Positions 58,052 to 64,000 of a stretch of DNA of 64,000 bases are shown piece by piece (position 1 is the stretch's first letter; every line of letters starts with the position of its first letter). The stretch spans positions 1-64,000 of the forward strand of contig NZ_JAIMJB010000004.1 of the NCBI RefSeq assembly GCF_021295345.1, given 5' to 3'. The notes under the pieces were generated by a model. The model was not told where the DNA came from. It saw only the letters and a list, made by a program, of their open reading frames with translations, and did not search any database. Source of the DNA: Motilimonas eburnea (lineage in GTDB: Bacteria > Pseudomonadota > Gammaproteobacteria > Enterobacterales > CBDFNC01). The translations under genes and the position numbers were made by a program.

Positions 58052-59587
58052 TTATGCTTGTGGACGCATATGCGGGAACAATAATACGTCTTTGATTGAT
58101 GGGCTGTCGGTGAAGATCATCACTAAACGGTCGATACCGATACCTTGGCCCGCTGTTGGCGGCAAGCCAAATTCCAGTGCCGTAATGTAGTCTTCATCGT
58201 AGTGCATGGCTTCATCATCGCCGGCATCTTTTTCTTCCACTTGCTTGCGAAAACGCTCGGCTTGGTCTTGCGCATCGTTAAGCTCAGAGAAACCGTTAGC
58301 CAGTTCACGACCACCAATAAAGAATTCAAAACGGTCGGTAATGAAATCATTTTCGTCGTTACGACGTGCCAGTGGCGACACTTCCCATGGATATTCGGTG
58401 ATGAAGGTTGGCTGGATCAATAGATGCTCAGCGGTTTCTTCAAAGATTTCACACAATACGCGACCTGGGCCCCATACATCTGGGTTTTCAGGGAACTTAA
58501 CACCGACTTGTTTCGCGTAAGCTTTTAGTTGCTCAAAGTGACCTTGTGGGTCGCGGATCACGGCTTCGTCAAACTCAGGGTTGTGCTGTAGCACTGCATC
58601 AGCCATAGAGATACGCGCAAAAGGTTGACCAAATTCGTAAACCACTTCTTCAACCACATTACCTTCGGCATCTTTTTTGGTGTTAACAACCGAGGTAGTG
58701 CCGAGGATATCTTGCGCTAGGGTGCGCAGCATATCTTCCGTTAGGTTCATCAGGTCTTTGTAATCGGCATACGCTTGGTAGAATTCAATCATGGTGAATT
58801 CAGGGTTATGACGTACGCTTAAGCCTTCGTTACGGAAGTTGCGGTTGATTTCAAACACGCGCTCAAAACCGCCCACAACCAAACGCTTTAGGTATAGCTC
58901 AGGTGCGATACGTAGGTACATATCGATATCTAAGGCATTGTGGTGAGTCACAAATGGACGCGCACTCGCACCGCCTGGGATCACCTGTAACATAGGTGTT
59001 TCCACTTCCATGAAGTCACGTTCAGTTAGGAAACGGCGGATACCGTCAACCACTTTAGAGCGGATCTTAAAGGTATCGCGGGTTTCTTGGCTCATCATTA
59101 AATCGATGTAGCGCTGACGGTACTTAGTTTCTTGGTCAGCTAAGCCGTGGAACTTCTCAGGCAATGGACGCAGTGACTTAGTGAGCAATTGGTATTGCGC
59201 CATATCCACGTACAAGTCGCCTTTACCAGACTTATGCAATGGGCCTTTAACACCGATAATGTCACCGATATCCAGTTGACCGTACTTGGCTTTTAGCTCT
59301 TTTTGCACATTTTTGTCGGCATAAGCTTGAATGCGGCCTTTCATGTCTTGTAACACAAGGAAAGGACCCCGTTTAGCCATAATACGACCCGCAATAGCTA
59401 CCTCATGGCCCGCTTCGGCGAGTTCTTCTTTGCTTAGCTCACCGTATTGCGCTTGTAAATCCGCCGTATAATGCTCACGGTCAAAGTCATTCGGGTGACC
59501 ATTGGCTGGGCAGTTTTCGCGGATCTGATCTAATTTGCCGCGTCGCTCTGCAATCAGTTTGTTTTCGTCTTGTACTTGTTCAGTCAT
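58052..59587 (-). CDS. lysS: Lysyl-tRNA synthetase (class II)
   Basis: A 511-aa enzyme charging tRNA-Lys. The N-terminal OB-fold anticodon-binding domain (about 60-150) is followed by the class II core: motif 2 [22 protein letters not shown] and motif 3 [17 protein letters not shown]. It lies 18 bp after prfB, the same operon as in E. coli. Confidence 0.96.
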   Translation of the reverse strand: MTEQVQDENKLIAERRGKLDQIRENCPANGHPNDFDREHYTADLQAQYGELSKEELAEAGHEVAIAGRIMAKRGPFLVLQDMKGRIQAYADKNVQKELKAKYGQLDIGDIIGVKGPLHKSGKGDLYVDMAQYQLLTKSLRPLPEKFHGLADQETKYRQRYIDLMMSQETRDTFKIRSKVVDGIRRFLTERDFMEVETPMLQVIPGGASARPFVTHHNALDIDMYLRIAPELYLKRLVVGGFERVFEINRNFRNEGLSVRHNPEFTMIEFYQAYADYKDLMNLTEDMLRTLAQDILGTTSVVNTKKDAEGNVVEEVVYEFGQPFARISMADAVLQHNPEFDEAVIRDPQGHFEQLKAYAKQVGVKFPENPDVWGPGRVLCEIFEETAEHLLIQPTFITEYPWEVSPLARRNDENDFITDRFEFFIGGRELANGFSELNDAQDQAERFRKQVEEKDAGDDEAMHYDEDYITALEFGLPPTAGQGIGIDRLVMIFTDSPSIKDVLLFPHMRPQA

Positions 59588-59605
59588 GTGTGCTTCTCAA
59601 AGTTA

Positions 59606-60704
59606 TTAAAGGCCAGATTTCAAGCTAGCTTCTATGAATTTATCTAAATCACCGTCGAGTACCGCTTGGGTATTGCGGTTTTCAATCCCTGTGCGCAGGT
59701 CTTTGATGCGCGAATCATCTAATACGTAAGAGCGGATTTGGCTTCCCCAACCGATATCAGACTTATTGTCCTCATTGGCTTGTTTTTCTGAGTTTTGCTT
59801 TTGCAGCTCATACTCGTATAACTTCGCCTTAAGTTGTTTCATCGCCTGATCTTTGTTCTTATGCTGCGAACGGTCGTTTTGACACTGCACCACAATATTG
59901 GTGGGCACGTGGGTAATCCGCACCGCTGATTCGGTGGTGTTGACGTGCTGACCACCCGCGCCCGAAGCACGGTAAACGTCAATGCGTAAATCAGCAGGGT
60001 TAATATCCACGGCGATATTGTCGTCAATTTCAGGGTAAATAAATGCCGAAGCAAATGACGTATGGCGACGGCCGCCGGAATCAAATGGCGATTTGCGCAC
60101 CAAGCGATGCACGCCGGTTTCGGTGCGTAGCCAACCGTAAGCATATTCACCTTGAAAGCGAATAGTGGCACTTTTGATGCCCGCTACTTCACCTTCAGAG
60201 ACTTCAATCAGCTCGGTTTTAAAGCCATGGGCTTCGCCCCAACGTAAATACATGCGCAGTAACATGCTGGCCCAGTCTTGGGCTTCGGTGCCACCAGAGC
60301 CAGCTTGTAAATCCAAGTAACAATCACTGGCGTCATGGTCGCCAGAAAACATACGACGAAACTCCAGCACTTCTAATTTGGCTTCCAAATCAGCTAGTTC
60401 GGCTTTGGCTTCATTGAAGGTTTCTTCGTCTTCCGCTTCAACGGCCAGTTCAACTAGCCCAGCCACGTCTTCGAGGCCGGCTTCCATGGTATCGATGGTT
60501 TCAACCACGGCTTCAAGGCTGCTGCGCTCTTTACCCAGCCCTTGAGCACGCTCAGGCTCATTCCAAACTTCTGGCGCTTCTAGTTCGCGGGATACTTCTT
60601 CAAGGCGTTCTTTCTTAGCCTCGTAGTCAAAGGTACCCCCTAAGAAGCTCAGTCCGCTCAGACAGCTCCTTAATTAAATTATTTACTGGATTGACTTCGA
60701 ACAT
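59606..60704 (-). CDS. prfB: Peptide chain release factor 2 with programmed +1 frameshift
   Basis: RF2 recognises UGA and UAA stop codons and releases the finished peptide. The gene is read as 60704-60630 (25 codons, MFEVNPVNN start) and then, after skipping one base at 60629, 60628-59606 (340 codons), giving 365 aa, the usual length. The anticodon-like tripeptide is SPF ([11 protein letters not shown]), and the catalytic GGQ lies in [15 protein letters not shown]. The slippery site is annotated separately. lysS follows 18 bp downstream. Confidence 0.97.
60626..60641 (-). promoter_or_regulatory. prfB autoregulatory frameshift site
   Basis: On the minus strand the site is AGGGGG-TAC-CTT-TGA-C. 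The internal Shine-Dalgarno AGGGGG (60636-60641) lies three bases before the slippery CTT (60630-60632), and the in-frame UGA is at 60627-60629. When RF2 is scarce, ribosomes slip +1 into the GAC frame and complete RF2. All elements match the classical site. Confidence 0.96.
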
Positions 60705-60913
60705 GGTTTTACTCGAATTGGTTTTAAAAAATAGGCGCAAAATTTTACCTGAAAGCGACATCAATAGACAGCCACTTTAGACAAAATCCTTAACGAGAAA
60801 GGATCTTTTTTCGCCTCACTACGTAAAACTTAAAAATTCGACCAAGATGAAAGTAAATCACTCAGTCAACGGTCTATTGTTAACAGCATCACATCAAATT
60901 AGCGTGGCGATAT

Positions 60914-61912
60914 ATGTCCAATAAAATTCACAGTAGTGAAATCACCCCAGAGTCGGTCTACTTAAACCGCCGCCAAATCATCAAGGCGTCAGGCTTGATT
61001 GCGGGTAGTGCGCTAGCGCCAAGTACCGCCAATGCCGGCTTTTTTGGCTTGTTTGAAGATGAGCCCGATGTGCCTGAGCAAGCGGTTTATCAGCCCAAGC
61101 CCCTCAATATTAGTAAAAAAGTACCCAACAACCTTAATGAAGCGCTTACGCCAGAAAGTAAGGTCACCACCCACAATAACTTCTACGAATTTGGCACCAA
61201 CAAAGGCGATCCTGCCCATTATGCAAAGGCATTTAACCCCGAGCCTTGGACCATACAAGTTGACGGGGAAGTGGCTAAGCCACAAACCTTTGATATGGAA
61301 TCGCTGCTCAAACAACATGCCATTGAAGAGCGCATTTACCGTCTGCGCTGCGTTGAAGCTTGGTCTATGGTGATCCCTTGGCTCGGCTTTTCGCTGGCTG
61401 ATTTGCTTAAGCGCGTTGAGCCTACCTCAAAGGCTAAATACGTTGCGTTTCAAACCCTTTACGATCCAGAGCGGATGCCGGGCCAAGCGTCACGCGGTTT
61501 TGGTGGTGGCATCCCTTTTCCTTATGTCGAAGGACTCACTATCGCCGAAGCCATGCACCCACTGACCTTACTCTCGGTCGGTCTTTATGGCAAAACCTTA
61601 CCGGCACAAAATGGCGCCCCCATTCGCCTTGTCGTGCCTTGGAAATACGGCTTTAAAAGCATTAAAAGTATTGTCAAAATCACCCTGACCGAAAAAGAGC
61701 CACCAACCACATGGCAGGTGTTAGCCCCCAACGAATACGGTTTTTATGCCAATGTGAACCCCTATGTTGACCACCCAAGATGGAGCCAAGCCAGTGAACG
61801 GCGCATTAGCGATGCCTTTCGCGCCGAGCGGATCGATACCTTGATGTTTAATGGCTATGGTGATGAGGTTGCTCACCTTTACAAGGGGATGGATCTGAGA
61901 AAGTTTTATTAA
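60914..61912 (+). CDS. msrP: Periplasmic methionine sulfoxide reductase catalytic subunit MsrP
   Basis: A 332-aa molybdopterin enzyme that repairs oxidised methionine in periplasmic proteins. A Tat signal with the twin arginines Arg19-Arg20 ([10 protein letters not shown]) and an Ala-rich end near residue 41 directs export after cofactor loading. The molybdenum-ligating cysteine is Cys146 ([14 protein letters not shown]), the same position as in E. coli. [19 protein letters not shown] and [25 protein letters not shown] complete the family pattern. msrQ follows 15 bp later. Confidence 0.95.
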   Translation: MSNKIHSSEITPESVYLNRRQIIKASGLIAGSALAPSTANAGFFGLFEDEPDVPEQAVYQPKPLNISKKVPNNLNEALTPESKVTTHNNFYEFGTNKGDPAHYAKAFNPEPWTIQVDGEVAKPQTFDMESLLKQHAIEERIYRLRCVEAWSMVIPWLGFSLADLLKRVEPTSKAKYVAFQTLYDPERMPGQASRGFGGGIPFPYVEGLTIAEAMHPLTLLSVGLYGKTLPAQNGAPIRLVVPWKYGFKSIKSIVKITLTEKEPPTTWQVLAPNEYGFYANVNPYVDHPRWSQASERRISDAFRAERIDTLMFNGYGDEVAHLYKGMDLRKFY

Positions 61913-61927
61913 CACAGGAGCAAGTCG

Positions 61928-62548
61928 TTGATAATCAAAACTTGGCTGGTAAAACATATATCACAGTTCAAACTCCTGCTGCATTTGGCTGCCGCCGCAC
62001 CACTTTGCTGGCTTGCTTGGCAAACTTATACGGAGCAATTAGGCGGCGATCCGGTGCAATACTTAACCCATTTCACCGGTAAAGGCGGCCTTAACTTACT
62101 CTTAATAACCCTGTGCGTTAGCCCATTAGCAAAAGCAATGAAATGGGGCTTTTTACTGCAAACACGGCGTCTATTAGGATTGTGGTGTTTAGCCTATGCC
62201 CTTATCCATGTCGGCATTTTTTGGTGGCTGGACTTGATTGGTCGAGTGGATTTGCTGCTCAGTGAAGTAATTAAGCGCCCCTATATTAGTTTGGGTGCGT
62301 TAGCGCTGATGATTCTTATCGCTTTAGGGATCACCTCATTTAATCACTTAAGGCGACGCATGGGCCGACATTGGCAACGTTTGCACAACTGGGTTTATTT
62401 GGTTGCCATCCTAGTGCCAGTCCATTACTACTGGTCGGTTAGATCTGGCCTCACTGAGCCCAGCATCTATATTTTGTTGGCCCTGCTACTCTTGCTGCTA
62501 CGCTATAGAAAGCTGTTGCACTGGCCCTTAACCAAAGGTATCGGCTAA
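61928..62548 (+). CDS. msrQ: Heme-binding membrane subunit MsrQ
   Basis: A 206-aa inner-membrane cytochrome b of the ferric-reductase-like family that feeds electrons to MsrP. It has about six helices with conserved histidines in [32 protein letters not shown]. The start is TTG, with AGGAG about eight bases upstream; no ATG or GTG gives the full first helix. Its last 21 bp overlap the 3' end of the chemotaxis gene on the other strand. Confidence 0.92.
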   Translation: MIIKTWLVKHISQFKLLLHLAAAAPLCWLAWQTYTEQLGGDPVQYLTHFTGKGGLNLLLITLCVSPLAKAMKWGFLLQTRRLLGLWCLAYALIHVGIFWWLDLIGRVDLLLSEVIKRPYISLGALALMILIALGITSFNHLRRRMGRHWQRLHNWVYLVAILVPVHYYWSVRSGLTEPSIYILLALLLLLLRYRKLLHWPLTKGIG

Positions 62549-64000
62549 CTGGGTGAGTTTTTTCGCACTTAACTTCAGGCCAGCTAGGCTTTCATTCACC
62601 TCATTGGCTAGTTTCACATTCTCATTGGCGCCATCATTTAGGTTATTAATATTGCGATTAACCTCTTCAATGGTCGCGCCTTGTTGCTCACTCGCGGCCG
62701 ATATTTGCATGGCCAGATCCGAAAGCGCATTCATCTGCTCGCCAATTTCTTCTATCATTTGTTTGTTCGATCCACTGGTTTCCAGAGCCTGCTGCGCCGC
62801 TTGTGCGCCGGCTGACATATCTTGCTGCCATTGATGAAGTTTCTTTTGCATCAGTTGAATTGAGCTGCCGATTTCTTCCGTGACCTTATGAGTTCGTGTG
62901 CTTAAGTTTCTTACTTCATCGGCCACCACAGCAAAACCTCGGCCCTGCTCACCCGCTCTTGCCGCCTCAATCGAGGCATTCAATGCGAGCAGATTAGTTT
63001 GATCCGCGATCCCTAAGATTTCATTCATTAAATCACTGACTTTATCGGCTTCGGCTACCAGAGTGGGTGCAGAATCAGCTGATGCAGCCATTTGATCCGC
63101 AAGGGAGCTTATTGTGGTATTGGTTTGCTCCACTTGGATTTGAGTGCCTTGACAATGCTGATTAACTACTGCGATACGCTCACCACTGCTCACTATGGTC
63201 TGAGTAATTTCCGCCGTTGCCGTGGACATTTGGTTCATGGCGGCGGCCACTTGCTGCAGTTCAAACGATTGTTTTTCGATTGACTGGGCACTGTGCTGTG
63301 CGGTGTTAGATAAGGCATCGGCAACGGATCTTACCTGTTTGGCCGAATCGGCAGTACGACCTAATATGGTGCGCACTTTGGCGGCCAGCAAACCTAAGCT
63401 AAATTCGATCACCGACACAGGGCCAAAGCCAGCAAAGACATGACGGGAAACGCTGTCATTTTGCCGCTTTAACTGCGCTATAAACGTCGGCGTATCGACT
63501 AACTCAGCCTTGAGGGTAAGGGCCAGCAGCAAGATAAGCACCAAGTTGACGCCACTTAGACTCGCGCCAGATAACCACAGGGGTAAAGTCAATAACGCCA
63601 ACAAGAGTAGAGTCAAAATAGACCATTTTACTTTGGCGTGCTCAGATAGGTGCCAAGGCAAGGCTTTACCTTCATTGATCCTTTGGTATAACCGGTTGGC
63701 TGATGCTTTTTGTTGCTGAGTGGGTAATACCCTTACCGACTGATATCCCGTTACCTTACCCTGCTCTATTATGGGGGTAACATAAGCATCCACCCAATAA
63801 AAGTCACCGTTTTTACAACGGTTTTTCACCATGCCTCGCCAATGCTTACCTGCTTTTAAATTCCCCCATAAGTCGGCAAATGCCGCTGAGGGCATATCAG
63901 GATGACGCACAATATTGTGGTTTTTCTGATTAAGCTCTTGAGCGCTAAAGCCAGCCACCTCACAAAAGATAGGGTTTGCGTAAGTGATCACGCCTCTGAG
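62528..64000 (-). CDS. Aer-like methyl-accepting chemotaxis protein (5' end beyond window)
   Basis: At least 490 residues of a membrane chemotaxis receptor whose N terminus runs off the right edge. An Aer-type PAS domain comes first ([51 protein letters not shown]). Two hydrophobic helices ([20 protein letters not shown] and [11 protein letters not shown]) follow. The signalling domain ends the protein with the hairpin tip motif [38 protein letters not shown]. There is no C-terminal CheR-docking pentapeptide. A redox or energy-taxis role is inferred from the Aer-like PAS. Confidence 0.88.
   Translation of the reverse strand, partial: LRGVITYANPIFCEVAGFSAQELNQKNHNIVRHPDMPSAAFADLWGNLKAGKHWRGMVKNRCKNGDFYWVDAYVTPIIEQGKVTGYQSVRVLPTQQQKASANRLYQRINEGKALPWHLSEHAKVKWSILTLLLLALLTLPLWLSGASLSGVNLVLILLLALTLKAELVDTPTFIAQLKRQNDSVSRHVFAGFGPVSVIEFSLGLLAAKVRTILGRTADSAKQVRSVADALSNTAQHSAQSIEKQSFELQQVAAAMNQMSTATAEITQTIVSSGERIAVVNQHCQGTQIQVEQTNTTISSLADQMAASADSAPTLVAEADKVSDLMNEILGIADQTNLLALNASIEAARAGEQGRGFAVVADEVRNLSTRTHKVTEEIGSSIQLMQKKLHQWQQDMSAGAQAAQQALETSGSNKQMIEEIGEQMNALSDLAMQISAASEQQGATIEEVNRNINNLNDGANENVKLANEVNESLAGLKLSAKKLTQLADTFG

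Overview
The window is chromosomal DNA of a gammaproteobacterium, most likely Shewanella or a close relative in the Alteromonadales. This rests on gene order and family content: enterobacterial-type isc, sec, cys and prfB-lysS blocks, a GlyGly-CTERM trypsin, a TIGR04219-type outer membrane protein and a DUF2333 protein. No database search was run, so the genus is an inference. Almost all of the sequence is dense core genome. The only clear accessory stretch is about 53.8-56.8 kb.

Layout. At 1-310 the minus strand carries the control region of an rRNA operon (P1, P2, boxA), with the 16S gene beyond the left edge. Next come gmhB and a sugar-nucleotide epimerase (minus), then a small unknown gene, a Tas-like aldo/keto reductase, and rcsF-trmO-proS (plus). 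This matches the Escherichia coli order rrnH-gmhB-metNIQ-rcsF-trmO-proS, with metNIQ replaced. A patatin, a CPA2/RCK antiporter, a diguanylate cyclase and pepB follow. From 12.1 to 18.3 kb is the iron-sulfur assembly operon iscRSUA-hscBA-fdx with trmJ upstream, with an IscR operator over the iscR promoter and suhB divergent. From 19.8 to 25.3 kb is queA-tgt-yajC-secD-secF, followed by a secreted trypsin and a CBS-domain protein. A CRP-site/terminator pair at 27.4-27.6 kb frames a candidate small RNA. After a DUF4124 protein and PPK2 comes a sulfate-assimilation cluster (29.0-40.6 kb) made of two minus-strand operons, cysG-cysD-cysN-SLC13 permease-cysC-cysQ and cysJIH. Together these encode a likely sulfate importer, sulfate activation, reduction to sulfide, siroheme supply and PAP recycling.

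From 40.8 to 53.8 kb are envelope and metal proteins (beta-barrel, DUF2333, PCuAC copper chaperone, PspG-like), ilvIH, a small unrecognised gene, a glycosyltransferase/PAP2 pair, a TetR regulator, a stand-alone leuA, a PilZ protein, a PIN-PhoH ATPase and a glyoxalase II-like hydrolase. The island at 53.8-56.6 kb holds one intact IS200/RAYT-like transposase and four fragments of related copies. Between the fragments sit a 116-aa unknown gene and the 3' end of another. The window ends with an FNR-box yecH, a TauE/SafE transporter, lysS, prfB with its programmed +1 frameshift, msrPQ and an Aer-like chemotaxis receptor cut by the right edge.

Most promising leads: the candidate CRP-controlled small RNA near 27.5 kb, the transposase-fragment island with its trapped two-gene remnant, the PspG-like gene with a possible sigma-54 promoter, and the palindrome upstream of cysG. 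Nothing in the window is demonstrably a new system.
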